Source: Mesomycoplasma ovipneumoniae (GTDB taxonomy: Bacteria; Bacillota_I; Bacilli_A; Mycoplasmatales; Metamycoplasmataceae). From it: a DNA stretch of 64,000 nucleotides. Position numbers and translations under genes: made by a program. This document shows positions 23,603 to 35,501 of the stretch, piece by piece. The notes under the pieces are model-generated. The model was not told where the DNA came from. It was given only the letters and a program-made list of their open reading frames with translations, and ran no database searches. Position 1 is the first letter of the stretch. The number at the start of each line of letters is the position of its first letter. Where the stretch lies: the NCBI RefSeq assembly GCF_038095995.1, contig NZ_CP146005.1, positions 186,001 through 250,000 of the forward strand, read 5' to 3'.

Positions 23603-24082
23603 AGCTGAGTTTGCCGGTTCGATGGCGAAAATTCAGTTTTTAGTCAATATAAATATGCAAAAATGCCGGTAAAACAGTGTTTTTTGGCCTAAATCTTGAT
23701 TTTTATTATTGTAAATTTAGCCTTTTGCAAAAAAAAAAAAAAAATGTTTGGTCAAAAATAAAATTATGTTATAATTAAACTCGTTTAAGAATGAATTAAT
23801 AAATTTTAAATATTGAATTAAGGGGGACTTGATTATGTTTTTTGTCGTATTAAAATAAGATAATGCGAATTTTTCATTATATTTTATAAATATGATGGAA
23901 TGCCATAAATTTGACCGTTTAGAAATCTACAAATTTATGGCTTTTGATTATTGTTCTTTCAAAACTTCATATATTTTTTTAGGCTCAATGTAAATAAAAA
24001 TGAGTTTTCTATTTACATTGAGTTTAAATAGCAGTTGTATTTTTTTATGATTTTTGCTGTTTAGTCCATCTGGGAAGCTCGT
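23603..24082. mobile_element. TIR element copy B
   Basis: Left end GAGTTTGCCGGTTCGATGG (23607-23625); right end degenerate (CCATCTGGGAAGCTC, 24066-24080). Between the adhesin operon promoter and the gyrB terminator. Carries the same modules as copies A, C and D on the plus strand: A16 (23729-23744), TTGGTC (23748-23753), TATAAT (23770-23775), then leader, ribosome site and hairpins. No flanking direct repeat seen. Confidence 0.75.
23782..24055 (+). ncRNA. Element RNA, copy B
   Basis: Follows the promoter above. AAGGGGGA then ATG at 23835 opens a 7-codon ORF MFFVVLK (stop 23856-23858). Hairpins: GCCATAAATTTG / CAAATTTATGGC, and CTCAATGTAAATA (23984-23996) with TATTTACATTGAG (24010-24022), a perfect 13-bp stem. 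Ends estimated. Confidence 0.62.
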
Positions 24083-24131
24083 AAAAAAGGATAAAAACTA
24101 GAAAAATTACTTCTAGCTTTTATCCTTTTTT
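24083..24131 (-). terminator. gyrB terminator
   Basis: AAAAAAGGATAAAA..CTAG pairs with CTAG..TTTTATCCTTTTTT around an 11-base loop; T-run in the minus-strand sense after the gyrB stop. Confidence 0.85.
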
Positions 24132-24146
24132 GGCAATATCCAAAAA

Positions 24147-26099
<1,953 letters not shown>

Positions 26100-26245
26100 T
26101 TACCATAAAAAGCAAAAAACGTAAGTATTTTTAACTTATTTTTAATTAATAATTTAGAAAAATAAGTTAAAAAATAAGAAAAAATACTATCAAAATCAGC
26201 TTAAAAATTTAAATTTTCCTATAAAAATTGGTTGGCAAAATAAGT

Positions 26246-26896
26246 CTAAAGATACCACTTTTTATTTCAAAAGTTTGTAAAAATCTTGTATAAGTATATA
26301 AAATCACTGAATTTTTCAGTGTTCAGACCAAAAAATTCAGTGATTTTATCAGCGGAAATTCCTAAATTTAGATGCAAAGAAACATAGTCAAAATAAGGGT
26401 CATTGTACCTAATTCATTCAAAATCAATAAAATAAAGATCTGTTTTAGAAACGATAATATTTTTAAACTGTAAATCGTTATGACAAATTACTTGAGGATC
26501 AAATTGATATTTTTGAACTAGCTTTTTGTATTTTTCATCCTTAACTTCGTCAATTTCCCAATCAAATTTTGTAATTTTTTGATTGTTTTGTTGGTGAAAC
26601 TTTGAAAGTTCAGTGAATAACTTTTCAATATAAAAATCTAAGTTTTCTGAGTCTAAAATTTGTCCTTCAATCCATTTTTTAATGTAATTTCCATTTTGGT
26701 AAAAAAGAAAATTTGGATCGTTTTGAATGAAATTTTCTTCATTTTGTCAATTAACAAAATTATTTTTTGCTATTCGAATTTGTACTTTTTGCCCTTGATA
26801 AAAAGCAATAAAAGTACAATTATGTAAACCACAATAAATCAAAGTTGGATTTTTTATCAATGCACTAATATTTGGAGGAAAAACGCTGAAATTCAT
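26246..26896 (-). CDS. Choline kinase/LicA-like phosphotransferase
   Basis: A 216-residue protein with the catalytic core of the APH/choline-kinase fold: HNDLQFKNII (catalytic Asp and Asn) and IDFEWIRYNDPYFDYV (DxE/DFG-equivalent metal motif). The N-lobe is short. Likely phosphorylates a small alcohol such as choline or a sugar; LicA-type enzymes feed phosphocholine decoration of lipids, but the substrate is not shown by sequence. Three TGA codons are Trp. It lies 35 bases downstream of a membrane-nuclease gene on the same strand. A truncated, frameshifted copy lies at 28971-29423, produced by a tandem duplication. Confidence 0.75.
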
Positions 26897-26931
26897 AGGG
26901 TTTTTTGATTAATCGGGAAAAATTGTATATT

Positions 26932-28677
26932 TTAGTTTTCGTCAGATTCGCTTAATTCAAGGTCAAAATAAATCATTGTATGATTTGAAATTCCTGTAAT
27001 TCTTTTTATATCCTTTGGATTACGGGTTTTATCTTTTGTTGGTCTCTTATCTTGCTCTCGCATTTCGTCATATTTTTCTAAATTGACTATCTTATTCTCA
27101 AAAATTGAATACAAGTCGTATTTTTGCGCATTTTTTGTTTTTAAATCACCTTTATAAAAAATTTTGTCATAAGAATTTGAATATTCACCAAATTTTTTAG
27201 AAGATAAGGTTGTTTTTTCATCTTTATCAAGGAGTAAACGGTATGACTTTAATGTTGACTCAAATAATTTTTCGGTGTTTTCAGTGAGAATATTTGTGTC
27301 ACCCATGAAGATTATTTCATTATTTAAGCCATCTTTTTCGTCAATTTCTTTTAAAACATTAGCTAAATCACGCGCTTCATCTGCTTCTTGTTGGCCTTGT
27401 TTGGGAGCTTCAGAATCAGCCTCTTCCTTACGCTTTTTATTTCTCCCCCCATTATATTTACCTTGGGCATCAAAATGACCAATTGCTAAAGTAAAATTAT
27501 TTTTAATGTTAGTTTTAGTTTTAAATTTAACAGCAGCAACCGGTCGAGTTCATTTCAATTTTGTACCGTCTTGAATTAAGTATGGATTAGAATTTACTTC
27601 AAAATTTATCATTTCAAGAAGCGAAGATTTGTATAAAAAGGTGTATTTTTCTTGTTGGTTTTCTTTTCCATATTCGTCAGTAGTTATTTGTTTTCAACCA
27701 GCGGAGTGATTTAATTCGTCAAGCTCTTTTACAATATCAGCCCCGTCCCCAGTTGTAGTAATTTCGGCAAGGCCAACAACATCACTTCCAGAAGAGTTTA
27801 TAACACTAGCAAGAGCATAAGTTTTGGCACTATTTGCTTTTTTTGATGATTTATTTATTTTGTTTGTGTAATCTTTAACGTTTCAAAAACCTATGCGAAT
27901 TAATTGGTTATTATCTTTTTGCAAATCTTTTTCAGGTTCTTGGGTTTTTTGTGGATTTTGGTTTTGCTTTTGAGTCTCATCAACTGTAGCAGACAAATCT
28001 TTTTCTACATTTTTTTCAAGTTCTGGGTTATTTTCCTGATTTTGCTCTTGATTTTGGTTTTGCTTTTGAGTCTCATCAACTGTAGCAGACAAGTCTGTTT
28101 CTACATTTTTTTGAGGTTCTTGGATTTGTTCTTGATTTGGGTCTTGCTTTTGAGTCTCATCAACTGTAGCAGACAAGTCTTTTTCTACATTTTTTTCAGG
28201 TTCAGGTGTTTTTTCCTGATTTTGTTCTTGATTTTTAGTCTCATCAACCGTAGCAGACAAGTCTGTTTCCACATTTGTTTCAGGTTCTTGGGTTTTTTGT
28301 GGATTTTGGTTTTGCTTTTGAGTCTCATCAACTGTAGCAGACAAATCTTTTTCTACATTTTTTTCAAGTTCTGGGTTATTTTCCTGATTTTGCTCTTGAT
28401 TTTGTTCTTGTTTTTGAGTTTCTTCAATCGAGGCAGACAAGTCTTTTTCTACATTCTTTTCAGGTTCTTGCGTGTTTTCTTGATTTTGATCTTGCTTTTG
28501 AGTCTCATCAACCGAAGCAGACAAGTCTTTTCTAGGCGATGTTTGACTACTTTTATTTATAATAACTCCCTTTCCGGTTTGTTCTCCGGTAGATGTACTA
28601 TAAATATAATATCCACCAGCGCCAACAGCTGTGGCCGATCCTGCAAAAAGAAGCGGGAATAAAATAGCTTTTTTCAT
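26932..28677 (-). CDS. mnuA: Membrane nuclease with seven Gln-rich repeats
   Basis: A 581-residue surface nuclease of the endonuclease/exonuclease/phosphatase (DNase I-like) fold. It starts with a signal-anchor (MKKAILFPLLFAGSATAVGA), continues with seven repeats of 28 or 32 residues beginning (K/T)DLSA(T/S)(V/I)(D/E)ET, and ends in the nuclease domain: GFWNV, DVVGLAEI with the catalytic Glu, IGHFDA, IIFMGDTNI (DxN), and ISNHTMIYFDLEL at the SDH position, here SNH. Mycoplasmas use such enzymes to obtain nucleotides and to degrade neutrophil traps. The paralogue at 29461 has SDH at that site, so a Ser-Asn-His in place of Ser-Asp-His may weaken this copy. TGA codons are Trp. Confidence 0.87.
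27935..28530 (-). repeat. 84/96-nt repeats in the first nuclease gene
   Basis: Seven in-frame units of 28 or 32 residues; the 32-residue form has an extra Gln/Asn stretch. The paralogous gene has one unit, so the array expanded after the duplication or contracted in the other copy. Confidence 0.9.
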
Positions 28678-28694
28678 TTTAGATTAAATTTGTG

Positions 28695-28970
28695 TTAATC
28701 AATTTTCCTTTTAGATAATTCAATTAGAGCATCACTAACTTTTTTCAACTCAAGTTCATTTAAGATTTCTAGTAAATCAGGACAAATTTTGATATTTAAA
28801 TTTTCAAAAATATCAAAATTAAATTTAGCAACATAATTTAATCTAATAAAATGTTTAAAAAACACTATTTTGTCCTTTTTTTCCTCGATTGTTTTGACAA
28901 TTTTGTACTAATTTTATCAAGATTTTCCAAAATGTTATCTACATTTTTATATTTTTCTACTAATTTATTG
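28695..28970 (-). pseudogene. 3' fragment of the 5'-3' exonuclease gene
   Basis: Matches 30665-30942 closely, including the end SKRKID. It lacks the start and the catalytic half, and has an additional one-base loss near 28892 (CGATTGTTTTG versus CGATTTGTTTTG). It is fused at its 5' side to the LicA fragment. Confidence 0.9.
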
Positions 28971-29423
28971 TTTTAGAAACAATAATATTCTTAAACTGTA
29001 AATCATTATGACAAATTACTTGAGGATCAAATTGATATTTTTGAACTAGTTTTTTGTATTTTTGATCGTTAATTTGGTCAATTTGTCAATTAAATTTGCT
29101 AATTTTTGATTTTTTTGTTGGTGAAACTTTGAAAGTTCAGTAAATAACTTTTTAATATAAAAATCTAAGTTTTCTGAGTCTAAAATTTGGCCTTCAATCC
29201 ATTTTTTAATGTAATTTCCCTTTTGGTAAAAAAGAAAATTTGGATCATTTTGAATGAAATTTTTTCCATTTTGTCAATCAACAAAATTGTTTTTTGCTAT
29301 TCGAATTTGCACTTTTTGACCTTGATAAAAAGCAGTAAAAGTACAATTATGTAATCCACAATAAATTAAGCTTGGATTTTTTATCAAAGCAATAATATTT
29401 GGAGGAAAAACGCCGAAATTCAT
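28971..29423 (-). pseudogene. Truncated, frameshifted copy of the LicA-like gene
   Basis: The start and first 100 or so residues (MNFGVFPPNIIALIKNPS...) match 26246-26896. One A is missing in an A-run (CAAAAATTAGC versus CAAAAAATTAC) near 29088, which shifts the frame; the gene then stops at the duplication junction before the end of the catalytic core. Non-functional. Confidence 0.88.
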
Positions 29424-29460
29424 AGAGTTTTTTGATTAATTGAGGAAAAATTGATCTATG

Positions 29461-30648
29461 TTAATCTTTGTCAGATTCGCTTAATTCAAGGTCAAAATAA
29501 ACCATTGTATGGTCTGAAATTCCTGCAATTCTTTTTAAATCTTTTGGATCATCGAGTTTATATTTCATTGATCTTTTATCTTGTTTTCGCATTTTGTCAT
29601 ATTTTTCTAAATCTACTATATTTTTCTCAAAAATTGAAAATATGTCGTATTTTTTTGCATTTGTTGTTTTTAAATCGCCTTTATAAAAAAATTTGTCATA
29701 AGAATTTGCATATTTGCCAAACTCAGAAGATAAAGTTGTTTTTTCATCTTTATTAAGGAGCGATTGATATGACTCTAATGTTGACTTAAATAATTTTTCG
29801 GTGTTTTCAGCACGAATATTTGTATCACCCATGAAGATTATCTCATTATTTAGGCCATCTTTTTCATCAATTTTAGTTAAAACATTAGCTAAATCACGAG
29901 CTTCACCTGCTTCTTGATCACCTTGTTTAGGAGCTTCAGAATCAGGTTTTTCCTTACGATTTTTACTTGCACCTGGGGCATCAAAATGACCAATTGCTAA
30001 AGTAAAATCATTTTTGATATTAGTTTTAGTTTGAAATTTCACAGCCGCAACCGGTCGGGCTCATTTCTGCAATTTTATACCATCTTGAATTAAGTATGGA
30101 TTAGAATTTCCTTCAAAATTTATTGTTTCAAGAAGCGAAGACTTATATAAAAAAGTGTATTTTTCCTGTTGGTTTGTTTTCCCATATTTGTCAGTAGTTA
30201 TTTGTTTTCAACCAGCGGAAGGGTTTAATATTTGAAGTTCTTTTACAATATCAGTCCCATCACCAGTTGTAGTAATTTCGGCAAGACCAACAACATCACT
30301 TCCAGAAGAATTTATAACATTAGCAAGAGCATAAGTTTTTGCACTATTTGGATTTTTTGATTTATTTGTGTAATTTAAAACGTTTCAAAAACCAACGCGA
30401 ATTGATTGGATATTACCGTTTTGCGGATTTTTTTCAGGTTCTGGAGTTTTTTGTTCATTTTGATCTTGTTTTTGAGTCTCATCAACCGAAGCGGATAAGT
30501 TTTTCCTAGGCGATGTTTGACTTTTATTTATAATAACTCCCTTTCCAGTTTGTTCTCCGGTAGATGAATTATAAATAAAATATGCACCAGCGCCAATAGC
30601 TGCTGCCGATCCCGCAAAAATAAGCGGGAATAAAATAGCTTTTTTCAT
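29461..30648 (-). CDS. mnuA: Membrane nuclease, short paralogue
   Basis: A 395-residue copy of the nuclease at 26932, with the same signal-anchor (MKKAILFPLIFAGSAAAIGA) and only one DLSASVDET repeat. The catalytic set is complete: VVGLAEI, IGHFDA, MGDTNI and GISDHTMVYFDLEL. It is intact and starts 16 bases after the full-length exonuclease gene stop, the original gene order. The unit seems to be the ancestral form, since its 5' neighbour is the intact exonuclease. Confidence 0.87.
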
Positions 30649-30664
30649 TTTAGATTAAATTTTG

Positions 30665-31555
30665 TTAATCAATTTTCCTTTTAGATAATTCAATTAGAGC
30701 ATCACTAACTTTTTTTAACTCAAGTTCGTTTAAAATTTCTAGTAAATCAGGACAAATTTTGATATTTAAACTTTCAAAAATATCAAAATTAAATTTGGCA
30801 CCATAATTTAATCTAATAAAATCTCTAAAAAACACTATTTTGTCCCTTTTTTCCTCGATTTGTTTTGACAATTTTGCACTAATTTTATCAAGATTTTCCA
30901 AAATGTTATCTACATTTTTATATTTTTCAAGTAATTTTATTGCGCCTTTTGCTCCTAGACCATCAATTATCTTAATATTATCAGAACTATCACCTGCTAA
31001 AACTTTAAAATCAACAATTTGGTCAGGATTAATTCCAAAATTCTGGTGAAAATTTTCCAAATTAACTGCATTAATAGAGTCATTTTTAATTTTATTAATA
31101 ATAGTTGTTTTTTCATCAACTAATTGTAGTAAATCTTGGTCTGAACTAAAAATAAAAATTTCTGTTTCAGGATCGGCATTTCTTATTATTTTTTGCATAG
31201 ATGCAATTAAATCATCAGCCTCAAATTCGCTGTCTTGAGATCAAAAAAATCCTGATAAACTAAGGATTTTTTTGATTATATTTATTTGCAGAAATAAAGA
31301 ATCAGGTGGTTTTTGTCTACCTTTTTTGTAATCAGGATAGCTTTGGTGACGACTAGTTGTTGAGCCAAAATCAAATGCAAAATAAATATTGTTTGGCTCA
31401 ACAAGTTTAATTAATTTAAAAACAGTATTAAAAAAAATATGAATTGCAAAAGTCATATCACCTTTAGAATTAACTAGCTGATTCCCGTAGTATCCAGCAA
31501 AAAATGACTTAAAAGCAAGTCAATTTCCATCAATTAGCAAAATTTTTTTATTCAT
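30665..31555 (-). CDS. 5'-3' exonuclease (stand-alone PolA N-domain)
   Basis: A 296-residue FEN-like nuclease with LLIDGNWLAFKSF at the start (first metal Asp), AFDFGSTTSRHQSYPDYKKGR, EFEADDLIA, SSDQDLLQLV, and LAGDSSDNIKIIDGLGAKGA (helix-hairpin). These are the metal-binding and DNA-binding motifs of the Pol I exonuclease domain; no polymerase domain follows, as usual in mycoplasmas. It removes RNA primers and flaps. Two TGA codons are Trp. It starts 22 bases after the dnaE stop. Confidence 0.92.
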
Positions 31556-31577
31556 AATTGTCAACTTTATTCTGTAA

Positions 31578-34508
31578 TTATTTTTTTATTGAATATTTTC
31601 CATCATTTCTTAGAAGTAATTTAAATTTATAGGTTTTTCCTAATTCAAGTGAATAATAATACGAATTTTTTGAATAGACACCGATTTTCATTTCTCCATC
31701 TGTTAGAGTTAGATAATAAAGTATATAGCCATTATTTACATCACGTTTTTCTACATTTTTTAACTCAAGATATAATAAATATTCATTATTAGGTCTTAAA
31801 TCTTTAAGTGGAGTTTGATTTGTAACCGATGTCTGTTTTTTTTCAATAAAAGACATTCCGAGATATTTTATTTCATTATTGTAGTTTTCATCTTCATTAT
31901 AAGGTAGTTTTTCAAGCAAATTTGATTCAGTTTCGCTATTATTTTCAAGGGCAACCAAATTTCCGTCTTTGTCAGTTAAGACTAAAGTAGCATGATTTCA
32001 AAGTAAATCTAAATTATGAGCTAAAGTTTCTTGATTTGCAAATTCTTTTAGTGAATTTGCAAAAATTAATTTTTCAATTGCAACTTTTGAAAAATTAATT
32101 ATTTTCATCCGTCTTATAAAATCAAGGAAGGACTTATATTTTCCATTTTTTTCACGTTCGTCAATAATTGATTTAATTGCGATTGCTCCAAGACCTTTTA
32201 TCATTAAAAGTGGGAGATAAATAGTTTTATTTTGTTCAAAATAAGTCGCCTTGTGGGATGAAAAGTTAATATTTGGCTGTAAAATCTGAATGCCAAAATT
32301 TTTTGCTTCTTGGACATATTTTTTAATATTTGCCTGAGCCCCGTTTTCATTTGAAATAAGCTCGGCAAAAAAATAAAGGGGAAATTTAGCTTTTAAATAA
32401 GCCATTTTATAGGCTAAATTTGCATAAGCAACCGCGTGGGCTTTATTAAAACCATAGTCAGCAAATTCATAAATTTTATCATAGATTTCAGCAACTAATT
32501 TAGGATCACGCCCTAATTTAGCACCTCCTTCAAGGAAATGTTTCTTAATTTGTTCCAGTTTTGATTCATCTTTTTTGGAAATAGCAACACGAATTATATC
32601 TGCCTGAGCCAAATCAAAACCTGCAACAACTTGGCAAATTTCCATAATTTGCTCCTGGTAAATAATAACTCCAAAAGTTGACTCAAGAATTTTGTCATAT
32701 TCAGGAAAATATTTAGGTCAATTTCTACTTTTTTTGTTTTGCGCATAGGTTGGAATTTGCTTGATTGGTCCAGGTCGATAAAGCGAAATTACCGCAACAA
32801 CATCATTAATTGAATTTACACCGATTTTTATAATACTTTCTGTCATTCCAGGCGACTCAAGTTGGAAAATCCCGCTTGTTTTTCCTTCAGATAAAAGCTT
32901 ATTTGCACTTTTATCATAGATCGGAAGTTCATTAAATTGTAAATTGTGACCTTTTTTATTAATTTCGGCAAGAATATTTGCCACAATAGTTAAATTTTTT
33001 AGACCTAAAAGGTCGATTTTCAAAAGTGAAAAATCTTCAATAAATTCAGCAGAATACTGAATCTGGTTGAGATTTTCCTTTGAATAATGAAGCGGAACTA
33101 GCTGAGAAATTGGTGTTTTTGAAAAGACAATTCCAGCTGCATGAGTTGAGGACTGACGGGGCATTCCTTCCAAAAAGACGCTGATTTCATAGATTTTTTT
33201 GTAAATTGCACTGTTGTCTTGGCCTTGAAAATTGTCGCCTTTTTGAATTAGTTTGTAAAATCCGGACTTAGTATTTTGATAAAGTTGAGCTAGTGTCGTA
33301 TTTGGGCTAATTAATTTAGCGTTTTTATTAATTTGAACCTCAGGAATACCAAAACCTTTTGAAATATCGCGAAAAATACTTTTTGCCGCAAGTGTCGAAA
33401 AAGTGATAATTGTCGCGCAATGCTGCAGACCGTATTTTTGAAAAAGATAATCAATTACCTCATTTCGACGCGTATCTTGAATATCAATATCAATATCAGG
33501 CATTGATATTCGTTTGGGATTTAAAAACCTTTCAAAAATTAGGTTATATTTTAAAGGATTAACGGCGGTAATATCTAATAAATAAGCAATAAGTGATCCA
33601 GAAGCCGAACCTCGACCTGGGCCAATTAGAATATTATTTTCTCTTGCTCATTTAAGTAAATCCCAAATTATTAAAAAATAGTTACTGAATTTTAGTTCAG
33701 AAATTATTTTATATTCATATTTTAACCTTGAGGAGTAGTTGTAATTTTCAAGTTCAGTTCTTTTTTTGTTTATTGCTTCAATTAGAACATTTTTTAAAAT
33801 AATATCAGGGTCGCTTTGGCCTGTTTTGTCTAAATTTGGCAAATTAATGCCAAATTTAGGAAATTCAATTTTAATATTTTTAACAAGAGTGTTTGTTCTC
33901 TTGATAATTTCAGGCTCAATTTCAACTTCTCAGTCATCAAAATCGTACAATTTTTGGCCAGGGTCAAAAATTTCGCCTTTGATTTTGTAAAGCGCTTCTA
34001 AATAAATTTTCTCTGATGCATGAAGCACATTTCGTTCTTGGACATAAATTGCATTGCTAATTTTAGGATTATTTTCGACAATATAGTAGTTTTTTAAATT
34101 ATTCTGTCCTAAAAAAGTTGATAATTGCACCTTTTTTTGCCAGTAAAAACCTTTTCTGGGGTGGTCAATAATAATTATATTGTCTTGATTTAGTAAGTTG
34201 CCAAGAAAAATGTCCTCATTTTTTGTTTTTTTGGTCGAGATTTTGGACAAAAAAACATAGCCTTGATAGTTTTTTGCGAGCAAAATAAAATGAAATTTTT
34301 CAATTTCAATTTCAAGTCCAATTACAGGATTAATCCCGTTTTCCTTACATAATTTGTAAAACTTTGGAACCCCAAACATTGTGTTAAAATCAGTTAGCAC
34401 CAATGTTTTTAGATTATTTTTGAGCGCAAAATCAATTAGTGAGTCTAATTTGATTGTTGATGATAAAAATGTATATTCGCTTCTTGTGTGTAAATTTATT
34501 AGATTCAT
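31578..34508 (-). CDS. dnaE: DNA polymerase III alpha subunit, DnaE type
   Basis: A 976-residue replicative-type polymerase. N-terminal PHP domain (LHTRSEYTFLSSTIKLDSLI, LTDFNTMFG), the catalytic Asp motif MPDIDIDIQDTRRNEVI, the palm segment QSSTHAAGIVFSK, FQLESPGMTESI and SLYRPGPI, and the helix-hairpin-helix part DYGFNKAHAVAYANLAYKMA. There is no exonuclease insertion, so it is DnaE, not PolC. TGA codons at about five sites are Trp. Slightly shorter than E. coli DnaE at the C-terminus. First in a transcript with the exonuclease and the nuclease genes. Confidence 0.93.
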
Positions 34509-34537
34509 ATTTAAAGTAATTTTATTTTAAATTTAAA

Positions 34538-34584
34538 AAAATTCATTTATTTTTTGAAAAAATGTCAAAAAATAAATGAATTTT
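34538..34584. terminator. Terminator upstream of dnaE, ending the nusA-infB operon
   Basis: Perfect 20-bp stem AAAATTCATTTATTTTTTGA / TCAAAAAATAAATGAATTTT, loop AAAAATG. It lies after rbfA and element C on the minus strand. Confidence 0.75.
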
Positions 34585-34615
34585 CCTAGAAAAACTTTTT
34601 AAAATAGATATTCCT

Positions 34616-35055
34616 GAATTTCCAGTCTGATGGCAAAATCCACATTTTAGTGGGTATAAATAGTAAAAATACCGCTAAATCCTTGTTTCTTTGACGTAAA
34701 ATCTTAGTTTTTATTATTTTAAAATTAACCTTTTGCAAAAAAAAAAAAAAATGTTTGGTCTAATAAAAAATTATGTTATAATGAACTACACTAAGAATAA
34801 TTAATAAATTTTGATATTGAATTAAGGGGGATTTGATTATGTTTTTTGTCTAAAAAATCAGACATTGCGAACTATCCATTATATTTTTAAATATGATGGA
34901 ATGCCTTAAATTTACCCGTTTAGAAATCTATAAATTTAGGCTTTTGGTTATGGCTCTTTCAAAACTTCATATGTTTTTTTAGGCTCGACGCAAATAAAAA
35001 CGAGTTTTCTATTTGCGTCGAGTTTAAATAGTAGTTGTATTTTTTTTATGTTTTT
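34616..35055. mobile_element. TIR element copy C
   Basis: Left end GAATTTCCAGTCTGATGG (degenerate TIR); the right TIR is not recognisable. It has all internal modules on the plus strand: A15 (34737-34751), TTGGTC (34755-34760), TATAAT (34777-34782), ribosome site, RNA hairpins. It lies between the rbfA stop and the terminator at 34538-34584. Confidence 0.72.
34789..35050 (+). ncRNA. Element RNA, copy C
   Basis: AAGGGGGA, then ATG at 34839 opens a 4-codon ORF MFFV. The large stem is CTCGACGCAAATA (34984-34996) with TATTTGCGTCGAG (35010-35022): compared with copy B three A-T pairs have become G-C pairs with both sides changed. The loop ACCCGTTTAGAAATCT is present. Ends estimated. Confidence 0.62.
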
Positions 35056-35142
35056 GTTAGTGGTTTAGCAAAAAAAGGTAGTTTAAAAATTTAATAATTT
35101 TGCTTTTTTAGTTAAAAAAGCGTAAAAAACTTATTAAAATAG

Positions 35143-35490
35143 TTAGTTTTTGTCGTTATTTTCATCTTGAGATTTAATTCTGGCAAAAATTTTGTCCATT
35201 TCGTCGACACGTTTTGCAACCGGATCGAGTTTGAAGTGTAATTCTGGAACCTTAAATCCGTCAAGAAGGTTTCCAAATTTGAGACGGATAAATTTTTCGG
35301 CTTTAATAATTTCGCCTAGAAACTTATCTTCATCATATTCAAACTCTAAATAGACAAAAAGATGAGAATTATCACCGGAAAGTCGAACTCAATTTACAGC
35401 AATTGGCATTCTTTCAGAAAAATTTGACTCAATAATTTTTGAGATCAACTGGTAATAATAAGTTTGCCGTTTTTCATGACTAACAGACAT
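35143..35490 (-). CDS. rbfA: 30S ribosome-binding factor A
   Basis: A 115-residue KH-like protein. Recognisable are the start SVSHEKRQTYYYQLISKIIE, the central SGDNSHLFVYLEF strand and FIRLKFGNLLDGFKVPELHF, matching the RbfA 'LRKELGKRLRLRRIPELHF' segment. It binds the 30S subunit in late maturation of 16S rRNA. Last gene of rimP-nusA-ylxR-infB-rbfA, 11 bases after the infB stop, ribosome site AGGAG. One TGA is Trp. Confidence 0.85.
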
Positions 35491-35501
35491 AATTTTCTCC
35501 T

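Larger units (their letters stand above)
26443..30942. repeat. Tandem duplication of a kinase-nuclease-exonuclease block
   Basis: Unit 1 is 26443-28970, unit 2 is 28971-30942. Each runs from inside the LicA-like gene, through the membrane nuclease, into the exonuclease gene. At the junction (28970/28971) the exonuclease fragment is joined to the LicA fragment. The difference in unit length (about 555 bp) is explained by the nuclease repeat number. Confidence 0.9.

Noticed and set aside
23601-23630. GGTTCGA-like string suggesting a tRNA T-loop
   Set aside because: It is part of the TIR of element B; no acceptor stem or anticodon arm can be folded around it. No tRNA or rRNA gene was found in the window.
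27904-28662. 252-codon plus-strand frame opposite the nuclease repeats
   Set aside because: Its periodic Leu/Ile-rich sequence mirrors the Gln/Glu repeats of the real gene on the minus strand.
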